From an uncultured Bacteroidales bacterium (GTDB lineage Bacteria; Bacteroidota; Bacteroidia; Bacteroidales; UBA932): a stretch of DNA of 64,000 nt. Shown one piece after another: positions 51,887 through 62,033 of this stretch; the first letter of the stretch is position 1, and each line of letters opens with the position of its first letter. Under the pieces are notes generated by a model, which was given only the letters and a program-made list of their open reading frames with translations, was not told where the DNA came from and did not search any database. The stretch lies in assembly GCA_900320545.1 (NCBI GenBank), contig ONSU01000005.1, positions 36,974 to 100,973 on the forward strand. The letters are read 5' to 3'. The translations under genes and the position numbers were made by a program.

Positions 51887-53955
51887 TGAGAAAGTTCCTT
51901 ACCATACTTGCCCTCCTGATGGCCTGTGTCTCCGCGTCCGCACAGACGCAGTGGCCGGTGTATTCGGACTTTTCGCTCCCGGATCCCGGCAAACCCCATC
52001 TGGTCACCCGAAACAGTCTCCAGCCCACGGACAAGTTCCTCGATCAGTATCCGGATGGCATTCCCGTCGCTACCAACGAGCAATTGCACCAGATATACAA
52101 GTTCTTCAAGGATGATCCGGACGGGCAGAAAGAGTGGAACAGCATCGCATCCCTGACGGCCCGCACCGTAACGGCCTGGAACATCAAGAGCCTGGGCGGA
52201 TTCGGTGCCTCGCGCTATATCTATGCCACCGGCAACCTCAAAGGCATCTCGTTGGTCTATATCTTTACGGGCGAACCCATTGTCGGAGAATTCATCCGGG
52301 CCAATCTTGCGAAGATGGCTTCGCTGCCGATTACATTCTGGCTGCACAGCGAATTGCGCGGGTACAATGAGGCGCATCCCCGTGGCGGGCTCGAGACCGC
52401 GTCGCTCAATATTACCCTCTCTTATGCCGTGCCCGCCGTCAGGAAGGATATGGGGGAGGACGAGCTTGCCGCCATTATGGATGCCTGGAAGGAGCGGGCC
52501 CATGTCCCGTCGCTGAACTGGCTGGAGAGTCTGCGTGCCAATAACTGGACGGCCCAGATCGGCTGCGGCGCCCTCTATTCGTCCACTTTTTTCGGCGATG
52601 TAATGGGGCGGATGCGCGCGCTGAATGCGCTGAAGTACTATGCCAATTCGACTATCGAGACAGACGGTAGTTATGCGGAAGGATACGGCTATTTCTCCTA
52701 TCCCATCGATCAGCTCTTTGCCGCCGCTCTCGTGATGACTCCCCGTGAGATCAAAGCCACCTTCGGGAAATCAAGTATGAAGGGCAGTATGACCTGGCGC
52801 ATCTACGGGCATCTGTTCGACATCGAAGAAGACGGAACGCCCGGTCCGATGCGCATCAGTTTCGGCGACAATCCCTACGGCAACCGCGAGATATATGCCG
52901 CCGACAAGACCAGTCTCTTCATGCAGCTGGTTTACCACGATGGCGTGGCTAAATGGATCCGTTCCAAGTATGGCAGCCGGGGCTGTCTCGACGGCCTGCT
53001 GCTCCGGTCGAAGCTTCCGGACGTCAATATCCCGACGCTGAGCCCGGAGGGCGCGGATCTCCCTTTGGTGAAGGCCTTCGAGGACGGAGAGAATTACATC
53101 AGGAGCAACTGGGACGACGAGGGCATCGTTCTCGCGATGAAGACGGGCGACGGCGGCAGCCGGGTGGGCTATTCCCACAACCGTCCAGAGCTCAACAATA
53201 TCGCCCTGGGTGCCTTTGGTGAATACCTGATCGTGACGCCGGGTGCGGCTTCCTACCGCAGCAAGGTGCACAACGAGTATGATGTCTGCACCCTCAGCGC
53301 CAATACCATTACCATCGACGGAATGAACCAGAAGAGCCCGATGTGGCCCTCCTATCAGGAAGGCCGCTGGGACAACCGCAGCGTGGTGGTACGCGATACC
53401 AGCCGCGCTGTGCTCACTCGCTGCGAAGCGCTTCCGGACGGAGGGGCCGTCCTCGAGAGTGACGCGCACGGCATCTATCACATTCCGATGAAAGAAGCGG
53501 TGCGTTCCGTACGCTTCGTTCCGGCAGGGGACGGCGGCTTCTTCATTGTCCGCGACAGGATGGCGACCGCCGACGGCAGCAGCCATCGCTTCGACTATCG
53601 CTACCACATCTTCAACCGCGACGAGAAGACCATCATCACCGGCAATGCCGCCAAGATGCTCAAGATTGAGCGCGCGAAGGCCCACCTGTATATCGCGGTT
53701 GCCTCCGGCAGTGAGTTGAAATTCCAAAAGGAGAAGGGATATATGCACCATCCGGAAGGCCGCGACTATGAGGAATTCGGCCCCAAGCAGGGCAAACCGG
53801 GAAGCGCCATCGGCCTCGACTGGAGCCTCGACGGTCCGTGCCTGGACATTACGGCCGTGCTGTATCCCGTCCGTCCCGACGAGAAGGCCCCCAAGATCAA
53901 GATCACCACGAATGAGGTGGTCGTAAACGGTAAACACTATTCGCTTTATGAATAA
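51886..53955 (+). CDS. Heparinase II/III-type polysaccharide lyase
   Basis: A 689-residue exported protein with signal peptide RKFLTILALLMACVSASAQ. Residues about 60-370 are an (alpha/alpha) toroid (WLESLRANNWTAQIGCGALY, then TDGSYAEGYGYFSYPIDQLF with the Tyr/His-type catalytic region). Residues about 390-689 are the heparinase II/III beta-sandwich (LAMKTGDGGSRVGYSHNRPE, GEYLIVTPGAASYRS, GGFFIVRDRMATADG). Such lyases cut uronate-containing glycans by beta-elimination. The exact PL family and substrate are not assigned. Its end overlaps the next gene by eight bases. Confidence 0.85.
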   Translation: MRKFLTILALLMACVSASAQTQWPVYSDFSLPDPGKPHLVTRNSLQPTDKFLDQYPDGIPVATNEQLHQIYKFFKDDPDGQKEWNSIASLTARTVTAWNIKSLGGFGASRYIYATGNLKGISLVYIFTGEPIVGEFIRANLAKMASLPITFWLHSELRGYNEAHPRGGLETASLNITLSYAVPAVRKDMGEDELAAIMDAWKERAHVPSLNWLESLRANNWTAQIGCGALYSSTFFGDVMGRMRALNALKYYANSTIETDGSYAEGYGYFSYPIDQLFAAALVMTPREIKATFGKSSMKGSMTWRIYGHLFDIEEDGTPGPMRISFGDNPYGNREIYAADKTSLFMQLVYHDGVAKWIRSKYGSRGCLDGLLLRSKLPDVNIPTLSPEGADLPLVKAFEDGENYIRSNWDDEGIVLAMKTGDGGSRVGYSHNRPELNNIALGAFGEYLIVTPGAASYRSKVHNEYDVCTLSANTITIDGMNQKSPMWPSYQEGRWDNRSVVVRDTSRAVLTRCEALPDGGAVLESDAHGIYHIPMKEAVRSVRFVPAGDGGFFIVRDRMATADGSSHRFDYRYHIFNRDEKTIITGNAAKMLKIERAKAHLYIAVASGSELKFQKEKGYMHHPEGRDYEEFGPKQGKPGSAIGLDWSLDGPCLDITAVLYPVRPDEKAPKIKITTNEVVVNGKHYSLYE

Positions 53956-56614
53956 TTTGTTAAAGACCATCTTGCTCCTGGCTGCCGTCGCCCTTGTCGC
54001 CGCATCCTCCTGCGGCAACAAGAAAGAGGATGACTCCGGCGGCAACAAGACCTTCAACCTTACCTCCAATCTCCAGGGGAAGGCAACTGTTTTCTCCAAT
54101 GCCGGCAGCAAGGTCGAGGAGGTCGTATTTTCCGGTCAGCCGACCAAGGTTACGTTCCCCTCTACGTCCACGCGACTGATCGGCGTGATACCCTCGCTCG
54201 GGCTTACCGAAGGCCGCGCCAGTTCTGTCCGGCTAGAAATTCCTGCTGCCCAGAGACAGGCCTCTCCGGGCAGGGACGATCGCGAAGGCGGCTACCTGTA
54301 CAGCAAGGCGGCTGCGGCCGACAACCCGGTCCGCTTTGAATTCGCCCCGATGGTGCGGACGCTTGCGGTCACGGTAAAGGGTCCCTCTTCCAGCAAGATT
54401 CTCGGTGTCGTGTTTTCTTCACTGACTGCCGGTGTCACCGGTATTGCGACCGTAGACCTGTTCAAGAACGGAACCATCCCCTCTATCGAGGGTGGCGGAA
54501 AACAGGCGAGTGTCACCCTTTCGAATCCTGTAACGCTAAGTCTGAATCCCACCCTTTACATACATATCGCCGGCGTTAAATGTGCCGGGGTCCAGTTCAA
54601 GGTGGTTTTGTCGAATTGCTACTATCTGATCACCCTTTCGACGGATGTCCTCGATTTCACTACGCCTGGAGAGACGGCAGTCCAGATCGATCTGGAACAT
54701 CAGTCCCTGCTGATCGACGGGGTGGCCGACGGCGGCGCTTCTTTCACGAAATCCGGCGAGGGCGACTTCAGCGCGCTCCTGCTGCTTGACGATGAGGATA
54801 CGCAGACGGACTTCCTTCCGGACTTCAGCCGGGTGGGTTACAAATACAGCGATGAACCGATCCCGTCTCCCGCCGTGAAGGCCACGATCGATGTGGCGGC
54901 CATCAGGTCCGCGCTGAATGCCCATACGGCCACCGACACCACCGATTTCATCCAGCAGACCATCGACCGTGTGGGACAGGCCGGCGGCGGTGCCATCCTC
55001 CTGAAGAACGGGACCTATAACGTGGGACGCATCCTCTTCCTCGACTGCAGCAACACGGTGCTGCGCGGTGAAAGCGAGAGCGGCACCATCATCAAAAGCA
55101 ATTCGACCATCCAGGGACCGGTCGTCTACGTGGGTGCAAGTATGATGAAGGGCGCGACGGAGCAGGAGACCGAGTCCATCACTTTTGTGGCCGGGCGGCG
55201 GGTCGCCATCGGCAAACTGATGGCCAAGAATGCCAGCGGCACCTATACATATATCGTTACATACACCCCGAGAACTCCGGGCAGGTCCTATGGCTCCAAT
55301 TCCAGCATCATCGAGGATTATGTGCCTGTAGGCCGCCTGTATGTAGAGGTCCGGAATCCCAATCTGTTCCGACCGGGCGATCAGATATGCATCTATCGCC
55401 AGCCCACCCAGTCGTGGCTCGACGATATCGGTATGACGCGCATCGCCAACGGCGGACGCGATGACATCGGACTCCCGACCCTTCAGTGGGATATCTCCGG
55501 CTATACTTTCCGGTGGACCCGCAAGGTGACGGCCGTGCGGGGCAATCGCGTCTATCTCGACGCTCCGGTCGTCCAGTCTCTTGAGACGCGTTATGGAGGG
55601 GGTGACCTTCAGAAATATACGCAGAACCGTGTGACGGGAAGCGGTGTGGAGAACATCAGTTTTGACTGCAAGTACGACGCCTCTGTCGTTGTGAATGGTG
55701 TCCAGGTCGACGAGTCCCACGCCTGGGAGGCGATAATGGTCAGGGCGGCCGAGCATTGCTGGGTCCGGAATGTGACCTGCCGGCATATGGGGTATGGTCT
55801 GGCAAATATGGGCAGCGGCGCCCGCTGCATTACCGTGGAGAAGTGTACGAGCCTTTCGCCGGTCTCGGCCATTTCCGGAGCCCGTCGTTATGCCTTCTGC
55901 ATCTCCGAGGGCGCGGAACTCTGCCTTGTCAGGGACTGTTACTGTGAGAATGACCGTCACGCCTACGTTACCAACGGCCCGTCTTTAGGCCCCAATGTCT
56001 TTACCAACTGCCAGTCGAAGTATACGAACGCTTCCCTCGGCCCCCACTGGGGCTGGGCGACCGGAACGCTGTACGACTGTATCCTGGCCGACGGCAATTT
56101 TGAGGCGCAGGATGGCGGAAACCAGGGACGCGGCCACGGCTGGAGAGGAATGTGCACCGTATTCTGGAATATCAACTCCAGCGGGAAACCCGTCGTCTGT
56201 CAGAATGCCTGGGCGACCTGCCCGGAGTGCGGCAAGCAGTGGAACCGGACGTCGACCTGTATGCAATGCGGCGCCGCCATCATTCCCTCGGGCCGCAACT
56301 ATGCGGTTGGCGTTGTCGGCCCCAAGACGTCTCACACCGTGTATTGGGAGCAGACCAACACGAGCGGCGTCACCACCAACGATTTCTTCCTGGACTTATA
56401 TGGCTACGGTCCCAACGGAGAGAACCGTCCCGACGGGTGCTGGTATCCGGAGACGGCCTGGAACGCTTCCAACCAATTTGTCGCCCTCCCGTACGACGCC
56501 CCGGTGAGCTGGTGGCCCCGGGTATTGACGATGAATTATTCCCAACCTTATTCGCTATTCCAGTGCCAGCTCGAGAGCCGGCACGCCAACGGTGTCTATC
56601 TGAATACATTATAA
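53948..56614 (+). CDS. Beta-helix lipoprotein with zinc-ribbon-like insert
   Basis: An 888-residue outer-membrane lipoprotein (VALVAASSCGNKKE, Cys22). Residues about 35-255 resemble a fimbrillin-type beta domain. Residues about 310-745 are a pectate-lyase-3-like right-handed beta-helix: TTDFIQQTIDRVGQAGGGAI, LLKNGTYNVGRILF, VLRGESESGTIIKS, GSGVENISFDCKYD, and TNCQSKYTNASLGPHWGW. Near the C-terminus CPEC (758-761) and CMQC (771-774) form a four-Cys pattern like a zinc ribbon, odd for a secreted protein. The following WYPETAWNASNQF is not assigned. It probably binds or cleaves the operon's polysaccharide. Confidence 0.82.
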   Translation: MNNLLKTILLLAAVALVAASSCGNKKEDDSGGNKTFNLTSNLQGKATVFSNAGSKVEEVVFSGQPTKVTFPSTSTRLIGVIPSLGLTEGRASSVRLEIPAAQRQASPGRDDREGGYLYSKAAAADNPVRFEFAPMVRTLAVTVKGPSSSKILGVVFSSLTAGVTGIATVDLFKNGTIPSIEGGGKQASVTLSNPVTLSLNPTLYIHIAGVKCAGVQFKVVLSNCYYLITLSTDVLDFTTPGETAVQIDLEHQSLLIDGVADGGASFTKSGEGDFSALLLLDDEDTQTDFLPDFSRVGYKYSDEPIPSPAVKATIDVAAIRSALNAHTATDTTDFIQQTIDRVGQAGGGAILLKNGTYNVGRILFLDCSNTVLRGESESGTIIKSNSTIQGPVVYVGASMMKGATEQETESITFVAGRRVAIGKLMAKNASGTYTYIVTYTPRTPGRSYGSNSSIIEDYVPVGRLYVEVRNPNLFRPGDQICIYRQPTQSWLDDIGMTRIANGGRDDIGLPTLQWDISGYTFRWTRKVTAVRGNRVYLDAPVVQSLETRYGGGDLQKYTQNRVTGSGVENISFDCKYDASVVVNGVQVDESHAWEAIMVRAAEHCWVRNVTCRHMGYGLANMGSGARCITVEKCTSLSPVSAISGARRYAFCISEGAELCLVRDCYCENDRHAYVTNGPSLGPNVFTNCQSKYTNASLGPHWGWATGTLYDCILADGNFEAQDGGNQGRGHGWRGMCTVFWNINSSGKPVVCQNAWATCPECGKQWNRTSTCMQCGAAIIPSGRNYAVGVVGPKTSHTVYWEQTNTSGVTTNDFFLDLYGYGPNGENRPDGCWYPETAWNASNQFVALPYDAPVSWWPRVLTMNYSQPYSLFQCQLESRHANGVYLNTL

Positions 56615-56618
56615 ATAA

Positions 56619-57902
56619 ATGGGCCGATTATTCTATATACTTCCCTTCCTCGTTCTCGTTGCGGGCTGTCACAAAGAGAGCGGCAGTGGGATGTTCGTGG
56701 AAACGCTTGAAGTAAGCGCTCCTTCCATGCCGAAGGTGCACCTTGCCGATGGGGTGAACGCTGTCTGGAATGCCGGTGATAAAGTGTCTGTCTTCTACAA
56801 CGGCGGAGATAACGAGCAGTGGAATTACACCGGCACGGACGGAGCCTCCAAGGGCACCATCAGCCGCGAGGGCTCGACCTGGCGTGTGGGCGACGGCAAA
56901 TTCACGGCCCTATACCCCTACGACGCGGCCGCATCCATTTCCGGTGAGGTTATTTCAACCGTGGTGCCTGCGACACAGCCCTATGTGGATTCGTCCTACG
57001 GCTGGGCGTTGCTGGTGTCGTCGACCGAAGACGCCTCGCTTCATTTCGACTACGCTTCGGCGTTCGTGCGCCTGACGCTTTCGGGCACCGGCAAAGTCAA
57101 GGGAATCAAACTGAAGGGCTGCAATGGCGAGCCCCTTGCCGGCCCCGTTACCGTGGATATTTCCGGCAACCTGCCTGTAGCGTCCTACGGTAGCGGCACT
57201 ACGCAGGAGATTACCGTCGGCGGGAATACGGTTCTCTCTACGATGTCCAATAAGGGCATCGACTTCTGGGTCGGACTTCTTCCCGGCACCTTCAGCAAAG
57301 GTTTTACGATCTCGGCCATCCTCGAGAGCGGCAGTACGGAGGAATTTACCGTCAGCGGTCCCGTGACGCTCAAGTCCGGCGAGGTCTTCTGCGTGCACGG
57401 ACGTCTTTTCGGCTTCGATACCGTGACGTTCGACTTTGTCAACAACGCCGGCGCTTTCTCTCCGAAACTCCCTTCGACCGGAAATCTTTCGACAAGTGAG
57501 GGAACTCATACTTATGACAGCGGGAACGGAACCTATACGCTTACTTTCCATCCGGGCTATGACGCCGCCTGGTACGGCTATGGTTTTTACGACCACGCCG
57601 AATATGGACGTGCCCTCCTTCTGGGCCGCAAAAACGCCTGGATCAAACTGCCCGTCCGCACGGGCTATACGTTGGTTGAAGCCGAATACGAGGCCGGCAG
57701 TCTCAGCGGCCACCCTTATCTTAGCGACAATACTTCCAATCCGTCGGGCCATATGCTCTCCAATCAGGTAAGCGACACGACGCCCGGGACCCGCTACAGC
57801 ATGACGCTGACCAATCCGGTCAAGAACAAGCAGTACTATCTCGTGGTCGGCTCCGGCAACCTTCTGATGCGAAAACTTATTCTCAGATATGTCAAGAATT
57901 AA
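56619..57902 (+). CDS. Fimbrillin-like surface lipoprotein
   Basis: A 427-residue lipoprotein (LFYILPFLVLVAGCHKE, Cys17). Residues 25-265 have the fimbrillin/Mfa-type beta pattern: WNAGDKVSVFYNG, KFTALYPYDAAASISG, ASLHFDYASAFVRLTLSG, KGIKLKGCNGEPLAGPVTVD and GIDFWVGLLPGTFSKGFTIS. Residues about 270-427 are a second beta domain (FDFVNNAGAFSPKLPSTGN). In this operon it is more likely a glycan-binding surface protein than a pilus subunit. It lies four bases after the beta-helix gene. Confidence 0.75.
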   Translation: MGRLFYILPFLVLVAGCHKESGSGMFVETLEVSAPSMPKVHLADGVNAVWNAGDKVSVFYNGGDNEQWNYTGTDGASKGTISREGSTWRVGDGKFTALYPYDAAASISGEVISTVVPATQPYVDSSYGWALLVSSTEDASLHFDYASAFVRLTLSGTGKVKGIKLKGCNGEPLAGPVTVDISGNLPVASYGSGTTQEITVGGNTVLSTMSNKGIDFWVGLLPGTFSKGFTISAILESGSTEEFTVSGPVTLKSGEVFCVHGRLFGFDTVTFDFVNNAGAFSPKLPSTGNLSTSEGTHTYDSGNGTYTLTFHPGYDAAWYGYGFYDHAEYGRALLLGRKNAWIKLPVRTGYTLVEAEYEAGSLSGHPYLSDNTSNPSGHMLSNQVSDTTPGTRYSMTLTNPVKNKQYYLVVGSGNLLMRKLILRYVKN

Positions 57903-57926
57903 TTCTCTATCTACGTTTTAAACACT

Positions 57927-59609
57927 ATGCGAACCAAGATCCCATTCTTATTGCTCGCGTTGCTCGCTCTCTCCGGCTGCCTCCGAAAGGAGTATGCCGA
58001 GAAGGAGAACGTGCTCCTGGTGGACGGCATGGAGGCCCTCGCGGTCGATGCCGAGAAGCTGGGGGAGGGCGACGTGTATGACGATGTCGTGGAGGTCCCG
58101 CTCACCGTGCGGGCCAACCGCAGCTGGAGCGCCGTCATCCAGTACGAAGGGGAAGAGACCGGCTGGCTGGAACTTTCCAGCGAAGAGTTGCTGAACCTTC
58201 ACCAGTACTCGATCGACGATCCCGTCACTGTCCTGGCCACCCGTAACAAGACCACGGAGCCCCGCCGGGCCAAGATTATCATCTCCGAGGACGCCGGGAA
58301 TATCCTGACCCTCCCGGTCGTGCAACAGGGCCAGACCCGTTTTATCACAGCTACACCCAACCGCGACAAGGCGCTTGCCATCCTCGATACCATCCGGGTG
58401 GCCGTCGCCTGCAACACGGCCTGGACGGCCGAGGTGGATCCATCCTCCACTGCCGTCGTGAAATTGATGGCTCCGGAGGACGAGGAGGCTAAAGAAGCGA
58501 CGGAAGGGGAGGATTACGGCACCCTCAGGGTCTGCTTCTATGAGAACGACAACGTTGAGGAAATGGCGGCCGTCATCAAACTCTCCGCCGACGGATGCGA
58601 GCCTTGCGAGCTGAACCTCTCACAGGCCAAGGGCGAGCCCTACGTGGCCTTCAAGACGGATGACTACACCGCCATCCCGACGGCCGCCGAGACCTTCGAG
58701 ATTCATTTCGCCGCCAATTGCCATTGGTATATGGCTGTCGATTCTGAACAGAACTTCCCGGGCTGCGTCCTGAGCGAGACCGAGGGCGACGCCACTTCCT
58801 TCGGGACGGTGACGCTTTCGTACGACTTCGGCAAGGATCCCTGCGTCTCGAAGAGCGTGCGGCTCAAGATGTGGGCCGAGGGCCTTGACCCGGTCTACCT
58901 GAACCTCACCCAGTATGGCTGCCTGCATATTGACCTGATGAACCTGGCCGACGAGACGACCTTGTACAGGTGGCACAATGAACCCAATTACGGTATCGGC
59001 AGGACGTTCGACAGCAGCCTTCACACCAACTGGTGGTATAACCCGGACTATGATTATGCGGCCGAGCAGAAGATCGGATCTCCCTGGCCGTTTGAAACGC
59101 CTGCTTTCGATGGCTTCCCGACAGGCTCGTCTGCCTCCCTGAAGGACGGTATCTATGACTTCGTCACGCCGGAGGGTTATGTGTTCAAGATGAAGGCTGC
59201 CGGTTCCACAGGCATCTGGTTCCACTGGCACCAGCAGGGATTCCTGGTGGGCAGCACCAAGCTCGAGACCTGGATCCAGTTCCCGGTCATCGAAGGGAAG
59301 AAGCTCACGACCATTATCTGGGAACCTTCTTACTGTGGCGGTGGCGGCGTCACTACGGGTATGCGCGACGGGAACGGGAATGTCATCACGTGCGACCTGA
59401 CCCTTGACCATAAGGGCGAGATCACGAAGCTAAACAAACAGGCCCAATACAAGAATACCGTGAGCGCTACCGGCAACAAGCCGGACGGAGAACATTTGTT
59501 CACCGTCACCTGGCAGCCGGTGGATCCCCAGTCCGGCGGAATCATCCGGCAGACCCTGATCTATGCGGGCAATATATCTGTCAAAGAATATACCTTGATT
59601 TATGAATAG
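57927..59609 (+). CDS. Surface lipoprotein with BACON-like domains
   Basis: A 560-residue lipoprotein (PFLLLALLALSGCLRKE, Cys18). Three consecutive immunoglobulin-like segments at about 45-335 resemble BACON domains: VPLTVRANRSWSAVIQ, then IRVAVACNTAWTAEVDPSS, then FEIHFAANCHWYMAVDSE, each followed by a Q-G/Q-A-type terminal strand (LPVVQQGQTRF, LNLSQAKGEP, LNLTQYGC). Residues about 345-560 form a C-terminal domain with many aromatics (HTNWWYNPDYDYAAEQ), plausible for carbohydrate binding. It overlaps the short SusC gene by eight bases, occupying the place where SusD would often be. Confidence 0.78.
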   Translation: MRTKIPFLLLALLALSGCLRKEYAEKENVLLVDGMEALAVDAEKLGEGDVYDDVVEVPLTVRANRSWSAVIQYEGEETGWLELSSEELLNLHQYSIDDPVTVLATRNKTTEPRRAKIIISEDAGNILTLPVVQQGQTRFITATPNRDKALAILDTIRVAVACNTAWTAEVDPSSTAVVKLMAPEDEEAKEATEGEDYGTLRVCFYENDNVEEMAAVIKLSADGCEPCELNLSQAKGEPYVAFKTDDYTAIPTAAETFEIHFAANCHWYMAVDSEQNFPGCVLSETEGDATSFGTVTLSYDFGKDPCVSKSVRLKMWAEGLDPVYLNLTQYGCLHIDLMNLADETTLYRWHNEPNYGIGRTFDSSLHTNWWYNPDYDYAAEQKIGSPWPFETPAFDGFPTGSSASLKDGIYDFVTPEGYVFKMKAAGSTGIWFHWHQQGFLVGSTKLETWIQFPVIEGKKLTTIIWEPSYCGGGGVTTGMRDGNGNVITCDLTLDHKGEITKLNKQAQYKNTVSATGNKPDGEHLFTVTWQPVDPQSGGIIRQTLIYAGNISVKEYTLIYE

Positions 59610-62016
59610 GATACAGTGCATTCTGGCGGCGGCGCTCCTGATGGGCGCCTCCGCCCTCAGACTGCCCGCACAGGAGCAGTATGCCGCTTCGCCGGCCGAC
59701 CTCGTGGACGGCACTGTCTCCGGCGTCCGTGTCAGCGCCGTCGACGGTAATCCCGACGGTCTCAAGAATGTCAACATCCGCGGCATCAACACGGTCCGCG
59801 GCGACAGCCAGCCCCTGTGGGTCATCGACGGCGTCGTCCTCAGCAATGAACTCACCCGTAACCTGGACGGCTTCTGGCAGTTCGGGGAGGAGAGTTACAG
59901 CGCCCCGGTCGGCAACATCCCCTTCATCAACCCGGAGGAGATCGAAAGCATCGAGGTTCTCAAGGACGTTTCAGCCACGGCACTCTACGGAGCCCTGGGC
60001 GCAAATGGCGTCATTATCATTACGACCAGGCGGGCCAAAGAGAGTGATCCGCTCCTCTATCTCAAAGCCAATGCGGGCGTGAACGTGCCTTCCCGAAGCG
60101 GGAAGCCCTTCAAGGCCGGCATCCAGCACAATTACAGTCTCGGCCTGAGCAAGGCGGCGGACAATGCGGCCTATCGTGTGTCGGCCTATTACCGCCATAT
60201 GGGCGGGGTGGTCGACAACTCCAGAAGCAACCAGTTCGCCATGAACGCGGGGGTCGAGACCAAGGCCAATCCGTACGTATGGTTCGGCATCAACACCATC
60301 GCCTCGCTCGGCCTGATGTCCTCGCCGGGCTCGACGGCCTATTACGGCAAGGCTTCGACCCTGCTGATCGGACGTTATCCCGAACTGTTCGCGGAAGATT
60401 CGGCCGCCGGATGGAAGGCGGATTTCGACGATGACAGCCGCGACGTGCGTGCCGTCTCGTCAGCCTTCCTGACCCTGAACTTCACCAAGACCCTCCGGCT
60501 CCATACTACGGCAGGCGTCGATTTTCAGGACAACCGCCGGCTCATCTGGTACGGAAACGGCACCTCTTTCGGAAAGGATTCCAATGGCGCGGCCTCCAGT
60601 CTCTCGACGATGCTCCTTTCGGTCAATGTCAAGAGCGAACTGGACTGGAAGCAATACTTCGCCCAGGATCATCTGGTACATCTCTCGGCTGCGGCGGAGA
60701 TCATTGCCTCGCAGGACAAGTTCAATACGATGAACGGCCTTGGCTTCTTCAACCATTCGCTCCGGGCCAAGGGCATCCAGGCAGCTGCAAGCCATCCCGA
60801 GATCCATCGTTTTGCGCACAGCTCATTCCATCACGCCTATTATGCCCGGGCGGAATATGCCTACAAGGACATTGCGGGTGTGGATGGTATGTTCCGGGCC
60901 GACTTCACGCCGAAGTTCCGGGACAATAAGCCGGTTTTCTATCCTTCGGCCAACGCCTGGGTCAAGTTTGACAGCCTCATCCCGGAGAATCCGGTACTGA
61001 GCGGCGTCAAACTGCAGGGCGGATGGGGTATCGGCGGACGCGAATACGCCGTTCCTTATGAACTGACCTCTTCCTGGCTCCGTAGCGACTATCCCGTGGC
61101 AGAGGTGGGTTCGGAGAGTTTCTACTCCAGCCTTACCACCCTCACGAGCCGCGAATGGAATGTCGGGGCGGAAGTCTCTTTCTGGAAGCGCAGGATCAAC
61201 CTGGCGGCGAAATATTATGACAAATCCACCGTCGACGCCTTCACGATGTACCTCTCCGGCATCAAGGGCGAGCGGCTCTGGAATCCGGCGCCCCGCACCA
61301 CGATCCTGGAGCGCAGCGCCACGATCGACAACCGGGGTCTTGAGTTTGATCTCGACGCCCGCCTGGTAGACCTGCAGGACCATAAACTGGACGTATTTGC
61401 CACGGCGGCCTTCAATGTCAACCAGATTGCTCAGATCGGCCGCGAGGATGTCCGCGGCCTCAACGTGGGCAGCGGCAGCTACGTCAATGTCAACGTCGTG
61501 GGCCATCAGCCGGGAGAAATCTTCGGCTATACGACGGACGGAACCGGCGAGTGGGCGGACATTACCGCCGACGGCAAGGTTACCGAAGCCGACCGGATCA
61601 TCCTCGGCAAGTCCTATCCCGAACTCACCGGCAGCTTCGGAGCAAAGTATTCCTGGAAGGGACTTTCCTTCAAGATGCTCTGGACGGGTGCCTCGGGCCA
61701 CAGTCTCGTGAATATGAATCAGATGCTCAAGGACGGTGCGGCGGAAGTCTCCGATAAATATGTCGAGAAGGCGGATTACCTCCGGCTCGGACATGTCGGT
61801 ATCGACTATGCCTTCGACCTGGAGCGCCTCGGAATCAAGGTCCTGAAAGAACTCAAGATCAGCGCTTCGGCGGCCAATCTTTTGACCATTACCGGCTACA
61901 AGGGATGGAATCCGGATGTCAACAGTTTCGGGGTGAGTGTGCTCTCCGGAGGCATTGACTACGGTTCATTCCCGCAGATCCGTACCGTCATGCTGGGCTT
62001 AACCGTTAAATTCTAA
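59602..62016 (+). CDS. Short SusC-like TonB-dependent receptor
   Basis: An 804-residue outer-membrane receptor, about 200 residues shorter than usual SusC proteins. After the signal peptide (IQCILAAALLMGASALRLPAQ) the plug begins almost at once: LVDGTVSGVRVSAVDGNPDG, VNIRGINTVRGDSQPLWVID, EIESIEVLKDVSATALYGAL. The N-terminal regulatory domain is absent and no TonB box is seen; the barrel follows to a terminal Phe (TVMLGLTVKF). The frame is intact, so it is not a broken gene. It is followed 17 bases later by a second, full-type SusC gene. Confidence 0.88.
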   Translation: MNRIQCILAAALLMGASALRLPAQEQYAASPADLVDGTVSGVRVSAVDGNPDGLKNVNIRGINTVRGDSQPLWVIDGVVLSNELTRNLDGFWQFGEESYSAPVGNIPFINPEEIESIEVLKDVSATALYGALGANGVIIITTRRAKESDPLLYLKANAGVNVPSRSGKPFKAGIQHNYSLGLSKAADNAAYRVSAYYRHMGGVVDNSRSNQFAMNAGVETKANPYVWFGINTIASLGLMSSPGSTAYYGKASTLLIGRYPELFAEDSAAGWKADFDDDSRDVRAVSSAFLTLNFTKTLRLHTTAGVDFQDNRRLIWYGNGTSFGKDSNGAASSLSTMLLSVNVKSELDWKQYFAQDHLVHLSAAAEIIASQDKFNTMNGLGFFNHSLRAKGIQAAASHPEIHRFAHSSFHHAYYARAEYAYKDIAGVDGMFRADFTPKFRDNKPVFYPSANAWVKFDSLIPENPVLSGVKLQGGWGIGGREYAVPYELTSSWLRSDYPVAEVGSESFYSSLTTLTSREWNVGAEVSFWKRRINLAAKYYDKSTVDAFTMYLSGIKGERLWNPAPRTTILERSATIDNRGLEFDLDARLVDLQDHKLDVFATAAFNVNQIAQIGREDVRGLNVGSGSYVNVNVVGHQPGEIFGYTTDGTGEWADITADGKVTEADRIILGKSYPELTGSFGAKYSWKGLSFKMLWTGASGHSLVNMNQMLKDGAAEVSDKYVEKADYLRLGHVGIDYAFDLERLGIKVLKELKISASAANLLTITGYKGWNPDVNSFGVSVLSGGIDYGSFPQIRTVMLGLTVKF

Positions 62017-62019
62017 GGG

Positions 62020-62026
62020 AAGGAGG
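62020..62026 (+). promoter_or_regulatory. Strong Shine-Dalgarno before the full SusC gene
   Basis: AAGGAGG lies seven bases before the ATG at 62034. It is a textbook ribosome-binding site and an exception here, which fixes the start. Confidence 0.75.
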
Positions 62027-62033
62027 ACAGTAT

